In this document: piece after piece, positions 1-8,000 of the stretch | Numbering within the stretch: position 1 is the stretch's first letter | Layout: every line of letters begins with the position of its first letter | DNA from: Candidatus Omnitrophota bacterium | GTDB lineage: Bacteria; Omnitrophota; Gorgyraeia; Gygaellales; Profunditerraquicolaceae | Direction of reading: 5' to 3' | DNA: 17,200 nucleotides | Assembly: GCA_028719265.1 (NCBI GenBank) | Contig: JAQUKF010000013.1 | Span: 1-17,200, forward strand | Notes under the pieces: model-generated | The model's database searches: none | What the model was told of the DNA's origin: nothing | The model's input: only the letters and a program-made list of their open reading frames with translations | Translations under genes and position numbers: made by a program

Positions 1-570
1 GGAATCGGCCAATTGTATGTCGCCGGCCGGGGATATCCTGGTCTTCATCCCCCTCTCCAGGAACGATAAAGCCCAGACATCCTGCGACTCCTGGCAAACA
101 TGCACGCATCTGCCGCAAAGTATGCATTTCTTGGGATCCAGGTCAACCGCCTTGGTAGAGGTGTCTATCGGCAAATCCCTTAAATATTGGGGGAACGATT
201 CTTCTTTGATCCCGAAATCCGCGGTAAGCGCCTGCAATTCACACTGGTTATTCCTGGCGCACTTAAGGCAGTCGTTGGGATGGTTGGAAAGTATAAGCTC
301 GATTACCGTCCTGCGCACCTCCACTATTTCCGGATCATGCGTAATGATATCCATGCCCTCTTCAAGCGGCGTACAGCAGGAACGCAGCATCTTGTGCGAA
401 CCCTTATTCTTCACAATACAGATACCGCAGGCGGCCGAAGGCGGCAGGTCAGGATGCTTGCAAAGAGTAGGGATCTTTATCTGCACCCTCTTGGCTGCCT
501 CCAATATGGTAGTGCCCTCTTCCACCCTCAATAATATACCGTTTATCTTTGCCTTGATTATCCTTGCCAT
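1..570 (-). CDS. NuoG/HndD-like iron-sulfur subunit, N-terminal part (cut by window edge)
   Basis: This is the first 190 residues of a large electron-transfer subunit; the rest lies beyond position 1. It begins MARIIKAKIN and is colinear with the N-terminus of NADH-linked [FeFe]-hydrogenase HndD, NuoG and formate dehydrogenase alpha subunits. Visible cluster sites are a plant-type [2Fe-2S] set (C37, C48, C51, C65), a His-Cys3 [4Fe-4S] set (H97, C101, C104, C110) and the first ferredoxin set (C149, C152, C155, C159). The ATG lies 7 bases after the hndC stop, so it is the fourth gene of the hndABC operon; no clear Shine-Dalgarno is seen. The catalytic region is missing here. By position it could be an H-cluster hydrogenase (HndD), but the residues after the third cluster (ERGMKTRISPAG) would suit a NuoG or formate dehydrogenase type equally well. 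The family is firm; the reaction is not. Confidence 0.85.
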   Translation of the reverse strand, partial: MARIIKAKINGILLRVEEGTTILEAAKRVQIKIPTLCKHPDLPPSAACGICIVKNKGSHKMLRSCCTPLEEGMDIITHDPEIVEVRRTVIELILSNHPNDCLKCARNNQCELQALTADFGIKEESFPQYLRDLPIDTSTKAVDLDPKKCILCGRCVHVCQESQDVWALSFLERGMKTRISPAGDIQLADS

Positions 571-577
571 ATTTTAT

Positions 578-2317
578 CTATTTCTTATCGATTGCCTTGA
601 ATTTGCAGACCTCAAAACATTGCCCGCATTTTACACACTTATCCTGGGCTATGGAATACCCCTGCTCTTTATCTCCGCTGATCGCCTTGACAGGGCAATT
701 GTTGAAGCACAGGCCGCAGCGCTTGCATTTTTCGCTGATTATGCTGTAGGTAACCAGGCTGCTGCATTTTCCCGCCGGGCACCTCTTGTTCAGGATGTGC
801 TCATTGTATTCCTCTTCAAAATATTTCAGGGTGGAAAGCACGGGGTTGGAAGCGGTCTGGCCAAGCCCGCACAAAGAAGCCTTCTGCATGGCCTGGGCTA
901 TCCTGCGCAGCTGGCCGAGGTCTTCCGGTTTTCCTTTTCCCTCGGAAATCTTCTTTAAATAATTGAGCATCTGGAACCCGCCGATACGGCAGGGGGCGCA
1001 TTTACCGCAGGATTCTTCCACGCAAAACCCCAGATAGAACTTGGGGATATCCACCATGCAATCCTCGTCATCAATGACGATCATCCCGCCGGAACCCATG
1101 ATCGAGCCGAGCTTCTGCAGGTTCTCATAATCAACAGGAGTATCCAGGAGCCTCTCGGGGATCACCCCTCCGGAAGGCCCTCCCGTCTGTACCGCTTTTA
1201 TCGGTTTGCCGGAAAGTGTACCCCCGCAGATATCTATTACTATATCCCTTAAGCTGGCCCCCATGGCGATTTCCACCAATCCTGAATTCTTGACCTTCCC
1301 GGTAACCGCAAAGACCTTTGTTCCTTTAGAGGTCTGGGTGCCTATCTGGGCAAACCATTTCCCTCCCCTGCTGACGATAACCGGGATATTGGCCAAAGTC
1401 TCGACATTGTTGATGACCGTCGGCTTCCCCCATAGACCCTTCACCGAAGGATAAGGCGGGCGTGGGTGCGGAGTACCCCTTTTGCCTTCTATGGAAGAGA
1501 TCAAAGCGGTTTCTTCTCCGCAGACGAATGCGCCTGCGCCAAGTCTTATCTCTATGTCCAGGCTGAAGGAACTGCCGAGGATATCCTTGCCGAGCAGGCC
1601 GTAATCATAAGCCTGGCTGATCGCCTTTTCGATCCTCTCTACCGCCAAAGGATACTCTGCGCGGACGTAAAAATAACCCTTGGAGGCGCCTGTGGCAAAA
1701 GCGGCGATGGCCAGCCCTTCGATGACCGAATGCGGATCACCCTCCAAAACACTCCTGTCCATATAAGCGCCGGGGTCACCTTCGTCGGCATTGCAAATAA
1801 CGAATTTCTGGTCCGAGGCAACCTCCCGGGCAAAATTCCATTTCATCCATGTGGGATATCCTGCGCCACCCCTGCCCCTGATACCGCTGGCTTTGATCTC
1901 GTCGATCAGCTTCTGCTGTCCCAATTCTGTAACGGCTTTCTTCAAAGACAGATACCCGCCGTTAGAGATATATTCATCGATATTCTCGGGGTCAATCTTT
2001 CCGCAGTTGCGTAAAACAAGCCTGTACTGTTTCGCCTTGGGCTTAAAAACAAGCTCCTCGACTACCTTCTCCTCCGAGAGGGCCTCAACTATCCTTTTGA
2101 TATCCGTATCCTGGACATTGGCGTAAGTTACCTTGTCCGGGAGTATCTTGATCACTAACCCCCGGTCATAAATGCCGATATCGGCGACCCTGACCACCTG
2201 GATCTGCGAATGCAGATTGGTTTCCCTCAAGCAATCCAGAAGGCGGGTGTAAAATTCGCGCGTCCTGTCTTCCCTTTTTAAATCCGTGTCTTTTACTAAA
2301 ACTACCTTGGCGTACAT
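578..2317 (-). CDS. hndC: NADH-binding flavoprotein subunit (NuoF/HndC type) with C-terminal 2x[4Fe-4S] ferredoxin domain
   Basis: This is the diaphorase subunit that oxidises or reduces NAD(H) at FMN and passes electrons to iron-sulfur clusters. In order, it has a thioredoxin-like N-terminal domain (about 1-95) and the NuoF core with RGRGGAGY (147-154), NADEGDPGAYM (176-186) and the FMN/NADH loop GAGAFVCGEETAL (260-272). The SLBB-like region follows, then a [4Fe-4S] site (C437, C440, C443, C483) and two ferredoxin clusters (C531, C534, C537, C541 and C561, C564, C567, C571). At 579 residues it has the normal size for HydB/HndC proteins. The N-terminal domain is odd: it has lost the usual [2Fe-2S] cysteines and keeps only C29. 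It starts 7 bases after hndB, with AAGGA about 10 bases upstream of ATG, and ends 7 bases before the next gene. It is assigned to a cytosolic Hnd-like complex with HndA and HndB. Confidence 0.93.
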   Translation of the reverse strand: MYAKVVLVKDTDLKREDRTREFYTRLLDCLRETNLHSQIQVVRVADIGIYDRGLVIKILPDKVTYANVQDTDIKRIVEALSEEKVVEELVFKPKAKQYRLVLRNCGKIDPENIDEYISNGGYLSLKKAVTELGQQKLIDEIKASGIRGRGGAGYPTWMKWNFAREVASDQKFVICNADEGDPGAYMDRSVLEGDPHSVIEGLAIAAFATGASKGYFYVRAEYPLAVERIEKAISQAYDYGLLGKDILGSSFSLDIEIRLGAGAFVCGEETALISSIEGKRGTPHPRPPYPSVKGLWGKPTVINNVETLANIPVIVSRGGKWFAQIGTQTSKGTKVFAVTGKVKNSGLVEIAMGASLRDIVIDICGGTLSGKPIKAVQTGGPSGGVIPERLLDTPVDYENLQKLGSIMGSGGMIVIDDEDCMVDIPKFYLGFCVEESCGKCAPCRIGGFQMLNYLKKISEGKGKPEDLGQLRRIAQAMQKASLCGLGQTASNPVLSTLKYFEEEYNEHILNKRCPAGKCSSLVTYSIISEKCKRCGLCFNNCPVKAISGDKEQGYSIAQDKCVKCGQCFEVCKFKAIDKK

Positions 2318-2324
2318 AAATTAT

Positions 2325-2684
2325 TTATCCTTGGCTATCCAAATCGATGTCAAAAATATAATCGTTGACCAGCATCTTGGAAATAACGTGCTTTTCCAGG
2401 ATCTTGGTAGCTACCTCCTTGGTCACCGCGCCATAGGTTACCGAAGGAAGGCCTTCTACGCTAACCTCGACCAGCGGCTCGGCGTAGCACATGCCCGCGC
2501 AACCGCACCTCTTGATCTCTATCTGCAGGTTACGTTTGCTTACTTCTTCAACGAAGAAATTAAATACCTCGTCGGCTCCGGCGGCAATTCCGCAGCTGCT
2601 CATACCCACCTTGATCCAATCCTTGGCATTGCCGGAGGAGTTCTTATTCATATTATCCAGGTCGGCCGGCGTGAGTTTTCCCAT
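2325..2684 (-). CDS. hndB: Thioredoxin-like [2Fe-2S] ferredoxin subunit (HndB type)
   Basis: A small 119-residue electron carrier of the HndB type, expected to hold one [2Fe-2S] cluster beside the NuoF-like subunit. The family pattern is clear: MSSCGIAAGADEV around C31, then RCGCAGMCYAEPLVEV with C60, C62 and C66. Relative to the homologous N-terminal domain of the 1048-residue fusion at 5092-8238 (C24, C34, C65, C69), it lacks the first cysteine and has an extra one (C60). So the fourth ligand may come from a different place. An N-terminal segment of about 23 residues looks flexible and polar. It sits between hndA (6-base gap) and hndC (7-base gap), with AGAGGA about 10 bases before the ATG, as expected for a tightly coupled operon. 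Confidence 0.87.
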   Translation of the reverse strand: MGKLTPADLDNMNKNSSGNAKDWIKVGMSSCGIAAGADEVFNFFVEEVSKRNLQIEIKRCGCAGMCYAEPLVEVSVEGLPSVTYGAVTKEVATKILEKHVISKMLVNDYIFDIDLDSQG

Positions 2685-2690
2685 GTCTTG

Positions 2691-3164
2691 TTATTCCTCT
2701 TTAATGTATTTTGACAAGATGTCCGCGATCTCGCTTTTCTTCACCTTGCCGTAAACCTTATTGTCGATCATCATCACCGGGGCCAGCCCGCAGCAACCCA
2801 GACAGCGCACCACGTCCAGGTGGAAAAGCCCGTCCTTGGTAGTCTGGCCTTCCCTGATACCCAGTATATTCTTTACCTCCTCCAGGATTACCCCCGCCCC
2901 GCGCAGATAACAGGCGGTTCCCATGCATAAGGCGATACGGTGCTTGCCGGGAGGGTTCAGTTTAAAGAAATTATAGAAGGTGATCACCTCGTAAATCCTG
3001 GCCAGGGGGACATCCAGCATCTTGGATAATTCCAGGGAAAGCTCGCGCGGCACATAACCATGATGGTTCTGTATCTCATGCAGGATCATGATCAGGTTGC
3101 CTTCCTTGCCCTTCCATTGCTGGACTAAATTTATTAATTCGGGATTAAGCTGTTTATGTTCCAT
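2691..3164 (-). CDS. hndA: NuoE-like [2Fe-2S] subunit (HndA type)
   Basis: The 24-kDa-type subunit of NADH dehydrogenase/hydrogenase complexes. It has a small helical N-terminal region with the family signature (GYVPRELSLELSKMLDVPLARIYEVITFYNFF) and a thioredoxin fold holding one [2Fe-2S] cluster. Ligands are C80 and C85 (CMGTAC) and C121 and C125 (CLGCC); C124 is an additional cysteine. At 157 residues it has normal length. It is the first gene of the second Hnd-like set and follows a 149-base non-coding stretch with a possible promoter. The ATG at 3164 has no Shine-Dalgarno; an A/T-only hairpin occupies that place instead. The start was kept because the sequence after it fits the family and no better in-frame start is visible. 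Confidence 0.93.
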   Translation of the reverse strand: MEHKQLNPELINLVQQWKGKEGNLIMILHEIQNHHGYVPRELSLELSKMLDVPLARIYEVITFYNFFKLNPPGKHRIALCMGTACYLRGAGVILEEVKNILGIREGQTTKDGLFHLDVVRCLGCCGLAPVMMIDNKVYGKVKKSEIADILSKYIKEE

Positions 3165-3167
3165 ATT

Positions 3168-3190
3168 AAAAATAATTTTGGATTATTTTT
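3168..3190. repeat. AT-rich perfect inverted repeat before hndA
   Basis: A perfect 9-base inverted repeat with a 5-base loop, AAAAATAAT-TTTGG-ATTATTTTT on the plus strand, ends 3 bases before the hndA start codon. In the mRNA it would form a weak A-U hairpin where a ribosome-binding site would normally be. It could be an operator, a weak RNA structure, or chance in an AT-rich leader. Confidence 0.5.
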
Positions 3191-3274
3191 TGTTGTTGGT
3201 TTTACCTTTAAGTTCTTAGTTTGGCTTATTAAAGATGGGGCCAGGAAAAAAGGAACTCGCAGATTAGCTAAAAA

Positions 3275-3302
3275 ATTTTATCATATCCCTGCCAAAAGGC
3301 AA
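3275..3302 (-). promoter_or_regulatory. Possible sigma70-type promoter for the hndABC set
   Basis: Read on the minus strand, TTGCCT is followed after 16 bases by TAAAAT, with an extended -10 TG one base upstream (TGATAAAAT). The same TGATAAAAT word and 16-base spacing occur in the ATP synthase promoter at 15947-15974. The -35 matches poorly. It would give a leader of about 100 bases before hndA. A short hairpin (TGCC-TTTT-GGCA) overlaps the -35 but lacks an adjoining T tract, so I do not call a terminator for the upstream hydrogenase gene. Confidence 0.4.
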
Positions 3303-3313
3303 GAAAAATCTTA

Positions 3314-5092
3314 TTAAAATACCGTCTCTTTCTTTTTATAAGAGGTGTGCAGCAGGTGGTGAGACTTCTCGCTCAACGGGGCTCCCAGAAACTCCTTATA
3401 CAATGCCTGCACCGCCGGATTTTCGTGCGACTTCCTGAGGGTTTTGTTCTTGTCCTCGCGGTAAATCGCCTCCATTCTTTTTGTCCTCGTCTCTTCATCC
3501 GTGGGGATAGGCTGGCCTGCTCCTCCGATACAGCCCCCAGGGCAGGTCATGATCTCTATAAAAACATACGGGGAACTTCCGCGTTTGACCTCCTCCAGCA
3601 GCGGGCGCGCCTTGCCTAAACTGTTGGCCACCGCAACCTTTAGTTTTAACCCGTCGATATCCACCTCCGCGGTCTTTATTCCGTCAAGGCCCCTTAGATT
3701 CATAAAATCAAGCTTTTCCAATTGCCTGCCGGTAAGCACTTCATAAGCTGTCCTTAAAGCGGCTTCCATCACCCCTCCGGTGGAACCGAATATAACCGCC
3801 GCCCCGGTGGAAATCCCCAGGGGCTCATCAAAATCCTCCCCTTCCAGATTAAGGAAATCTATGCCGCCTTCCTTGATCAGGCGGGCCGCCTCGCGGGTAG
3901 TCAAAACATAATCCACATCATAGAACGCCTCTGGCTCAGCAAGCCCCAATTCATCCTTCCAGTAATCAAAGGCGCTCATCATTTCGGGCCGCAAGGCTTC
4001 GAATTTCTTGGCGGTACAGGGCATAACCGAGACAACCACCATATTCCTGGGATCGATGTTATATTTTCTCGCGTAATAGGTCTTGGCAACCGCGCCGAAC
4101 ATCTGCTGGGGAGACTTGCAGCTGGAAATATTACCCAATATCTCCGGATAGAAATGCTCGGCGAACTTTATCCAACCCGGCGAACAAGAAGTGATCAAGG
4201 GCAGTTTGCCGTTGTTTTTGATCCTCTGGATCAATTCATGCCCCTCCTCCATGATCGTCAAGTCCGCCGAAAATTGCGTATCAAAAACCTTGTCAAAACC
4301 CAATTTGCGCAGCGCCTGGGCGATCTTGGCCGTAACCAGGGTTCCGGCGGGCATTCCAAACTCCTCGCCCATGGCCGCCCTTACCGCCGGGGCGACTTCA
4401 ACCACCACGAACTTCCGGGGATCAGCCAACGCCTCCCATACCCGCGCTATTGAACTTCTTTCGGTGATCGCACCCGTAGGGCAGACCAGAAGGCACTGCC
4501 CGCAGTTGACGCAGACGCTGTTTGCCAGGCCCTGGTCAAAGAATGTCGTCACTTTGCTTGCCTTTCCCCTGCCGGAAAAGTCGATCGCTTTGACGCTCTG
4601 GACCGCAGAACAAACGGAGACACAACGCCCGCACAAAATGCATTTATTGGGATCACGGGACAAAGATACCGAAGTGTTATCCGAAGGCAGCTCTGATTCT
4701 TGTGTTTTAGGGAATCTTATATCCCTTATTCCCATATCAAAAGCCAGTTTCCTCAATTCACAGGACTCATTTCTGTCACAGACAAGGCAGTCTTTCGGAT
4801 GGCCGGCTAAAAGCAGCTCCAGGTTCAGCCTCCTGGCATTCCTCACCCGGGGGGTATTGGTAAAAATCTCCATGCCTTTGCCGACCGGCGTAACGCAGGA
4901 GCGCAAAAGTGTTTTAGCCCCCTTCACCTCGACCAGGCATATGGAACAGGCGGCCTCCTGGCTCAATCCTTCCAGATAACAAAGGGTCGGTATGTGTATA
5001 CCGGCCTTAACGCAGGCATCCAGGATAGTTATCCCGGCATCGCACTCATAATCTTTTCCGTCGATCCTCAACGGCACCTTTTTTTCCTGCAT
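3314..5092 (-). CDS. hydA: [FeFe]-hydrogenase catalytic subunit (HydA/HndD type)
   Basis: The subunit that interconverts H2 with protons and electrons at the H-cluster. With the start at 5092 it has 592 residues. In order: [2Fe-2S] (C38, C49, C52, C66), His-Cys3 [4Fe-4S] (H98, C102, C105, C111), two ferredoxin clusters (C151, C154, C157 with C204; C194, C197, C200 with C161), then the H-cluster domain. L1 reads TSCSPGW (301-307), L2 MPCTAKKFE (357-365, ligand C359), and L3 EIMTCPGGCIGGAGQP (C517, C521). L1 carries Ser304 where the textbook motif TSCCPxW has a second Cys. A small-subunit-like C-terminal tail follows. A longer start at 5125 exists, but 5092 overlaps the upstream stop as TAATG and has GAAGGAAG just before it, so it is preferred. 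It is the last gene of the rex operon; no maturation genes (hydEFG) are in the window. Confidence 0.93.
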   Translation of the reverse strand: MQEKKVPLRIDGKDYECDAGITILDACVKAGIHIPTLCYLEGLSQEAACSICLVEVKGAKTLLRSCVTPVGKGMEIFTNTPRVRNARRLNLELLLAGHPKDCLVCDRNESCELRKLAFDMGIRDIRFPKTQESELPSDNTSVSLSRDPNKCILCGRCVSVCSAVQSVKAIDFSGRGKASKVTTFFDQGLANSVCVNCGQCLLVCPTGAITERSSIARVWEALADPRKFVVVEVAPAVRAAMGEEFGMPAGTLVTAKIAQALRKLGFDKVFDTQFSADLTIMEEGHELIQRIKNNGKLPLITSCSPGWIKFAEHFYPEILGNISSCKSPQQMFGAVAKTYYARKYNIDPRNMVVVSVMPCTAKKFEALRPEMMSAFDYWKDELGLAEPEAFYDVDYVLTTREAARLIKEGGIDFLNLEGEDFDEPLGISTGAAVIFGSTGGVMEAALRTAYEVLTGRQLEKLDFMNLRGLDGIKTAEVDIDGLKLKVAVANSLGKARPLLEEVKRGSSPYVFIEIMTCPGGCIGGAGQPIPTDEETRTKRMEAIYREDKNKTLRKSHENPAVQALYKEFLGAPLSEKSHHLLHTSYKKKETVF

Positions 5093-8000
5093 TATCTTCC
5101 TTCCTTCACGTCGCACCTCAGACATCTCTCGGCTTCCGCGCGGGCCTGCTTCAACGATAGTCCCAGGGAAACCTCCCTGAAGTTATTCCTGCGTTTGCAT
5201 ATATCCAGTTTTCCGTCATCCGGCTTCTTCGATACCTTCGGCTCCAGGGGCACCCTGGACTCATAAACGAATTTATGGAACAGTTTGTAGAACCTATCCT
5301 CTGAACTCAAGGCCAAATCGATCGACCTGGCCGCCTTTTTCCCGTGGGACATCGCCTCCACCGCGGTTGCCGGTCCCATGACCAGGTCGCCTCCCGCATA
5401 AACTTTCTCCACGCTTGTCTTTAAGTCAAACGCGCCGGCCTTGACCGTCCCGTTGTGGTTAATGAATATCCCGCAGCTTTTGATAAATTGCGCATCCACT
5501 TTCTCGCCGATCGCCAGGATCACGGTATCGCAGGGCATCTCGAAGTTTTCGCCCGTAGATACCGGCCTTCTCCTGCCGGAAAGGTCATACTCTCCCAGTT
5601 CCATCCTTACCGCCTTAAGCCCCTTCAACCTCCGGCGGGAATCCGACAATAATGACTGGGGACCGGCCAGGAAAACGAATTTTACGCCTTCCGATTCCGC
5701 CCCTTTGATCTCATCCTTATTCGCCGGCATATCTTCCTTTTGCCGGCGGTAAACAATGGTTACCTCGCTGCCGAACCTTAAAGCGGTACGCGCGGCATCT
5801 ACCGCGACATTGCCCGCCCCGACGACCAAAACCTTCTTACCGATAGACGGCTCCTTGCCCATTGCCACATCTTTGAGAAAGTCGGTACCGGACAAAACCC
5901 CCTTCAAATCCTCTCCCGGTATGCCCAGGCTGATATCTTTATATGCGCCGGTTGCCAGGAAGAGGGCGTCCGAAGACCTGATCTTGCTTCTTAACTCCTT
6001 GGATCCGATCCGCTTATTACAAAAAATCTTTGCGCCCATTTTTCGCACAAAGGAGATCTCTTTCTTCAATATCGCCTTTGGCAGACGGTATTCGGGTATT
6101 CCATAACGTAATACCCCTCCCGGTTCGGGATTGGCCTCATATACGCTGACATCGTGGCCAAGCCGGCTCAGGTAAAAAGCTGCGGTCAGGCCGCAAGGCC
6201 CCCCTCCAACGATAACGACCTTTTTGCCGGTCTTCGGCAGCCTTTCCTTTACCATCCGCTCAATAACCCCGGTCTCCTTCGCCCTGCTGTATATCTGGTC
6301 GGCTATATAACGATGGATCTCTCCCTGCGAAACCGGATAATCAATATCCTCCCTCCGGCAGCGCATCTTGCAGTGAAAATGACAGATCCTGCCGCTGGAA
6401 GAGGGAAAAGGGTTGTCCCGGACAATACAATCAAAAGCTTCGATCAGCCTGTTTTCCTTGAACAGCTCCAGGAATCCCGGGATATTCATATGCAAAGGGC
6501 AGCTGCTTTCGCAAGGGGAAATGAAAAGTTCCGAGCATACCCCGCCGTCACAATGCTTTTCATGGATATGCTCCTCGTATTCATGGTTAAAATATTTCAG
6601 AGTAGTGAGCACCGGGTTTGGAGCAGTCTGGCCCAGCCCGCAAAGCGCGGTATCCTTGATCACCGCACCCAGGTCCTGCAGCTTGGAAAGATCCTCCGCT
6701 TCCGCCTTTCCGGAGGTGATCCTGTTGAGGATATTAAGACTTTGGGTCAAACCCTCCCGGCAGGGAGTGCACTTTCCGCAGGATTCACCGGCGGTAAACT
6801 CCGTAAAATAACGCGCCACGTCAACCATGCAATTATCGTCATCCATGACTACCATGCCGCCGGAACCCATGATCGCGCCCAGTGAAGCCAGGGTTTCATA
6901 ATCTATCGGGGTGTCAAACAGCGAAGCCGGGATACACCCTCCGGAAGGCCCGCCGCTCTGCACCGCTTTTATCTTTTTGTTCGTGCCGGTGCCGGCGCCT
7001 ATGTTATAAATGAGAGTACGCAGGCTGGAACCCAGGGGCAGCTCCACCAATCCCGTATTCTTTATCTTGCCGACAAGGGAAAAGACCTTCGTCCCGGAAC
7101 TGCTCTCAGTCCCGGTGGACTTGAACCAGTCCGCGCCTTTAGCCATCACAACGGGAATATTGCTCCAGGTCTCCACATTATTGATATTGGTCGGCTTGCC
7201 CAGATATCCCTTCTGCGCCGGGAACGGCGGGCGGGGATTTGGCCTGCCCGACCTGCCCTCAAGCGAAGATATCAACGCCGTTTCTTCCCCGCAAACAAAA
7301 GCCCCTGCCCCTTCTACCAGCTCCAGATCGAAAGAAAAACCGCTGCCGAATATATTATTCCCCAGCAGGCCGAACTTGCGGGCATCGGCAATCGCTTTTT
7401 TTATCCTCTCTACGGCCAGGGGATATTCCGCGCGCACATAAATTACTCCGGAAGAAGCCTTCATCGCATATGCGCCTATGATCATGCCTTCCAAAAGCAT
7501 GTGCGGGTCGCTTTCGGCTTCATTACGGTTCATATACGCCCCCGGATCACCCTCATCGGCATTACAAATAACGTATTTCTTCGCCGAATCCTCTTTGTGC
7601 ATGAACTCCCATTTCAGGCCCGTGGAGAAACCAGCGCCGCCCCTGCCCCTTAATTTCGATTTTTTTACTTCGGCAATTACCGCTTCCGGCTTAAGATCCG
7701 TTAAAACGGTCAATAGGGCCTGGTATCCTCCTACGGCAATATACTCTTCTATGTCCTCGGGATTGATCAATCCGCAATCCCTTAAAACGATCTTCTTCTG
7801 CCATTTGAAGAATGGGAGCTCATTCCATGAGGGTATCTGCGCAAAACCGCTGCCGTAATAGATATTGCCGGTAAAATGATCCCAGGAATCTATCTTGCAT
7901 AAAGCCCTTTTCGGTTTTATCTCGCCGCAGGCTAACTCCCTGACAATGGACTCTGCGTCTTTGGCTGAAACACGGTTAAGGATAACCAGCGGCCGGCCCG

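Noticed and set aside
17..958. Long open frames on the plus strand, for example 17-958, 4191-4979 and 13800-14666
   Set aside because: They run antisense to strongly conserved genes, have no family motifs or ribosome-binding sites, and arise from the codon pattern of the opposite strand.
3285..3310. Rho-independent terminator after the hydrogenase gene
   Set aside because: The hairpin has only a 4-6 base stem and the T run comes about 12 bases later; the pattern fits a promoter better.
5093..5125. Longer start for the [FeFe]-hydrogenase at 5125
   Set aside because: It adds 11 residues overlapping the upstream gene; the ATG at 5092 has a good Shine-Dalgarno and the typical TAATG overlap, and family N-termini begin near there.
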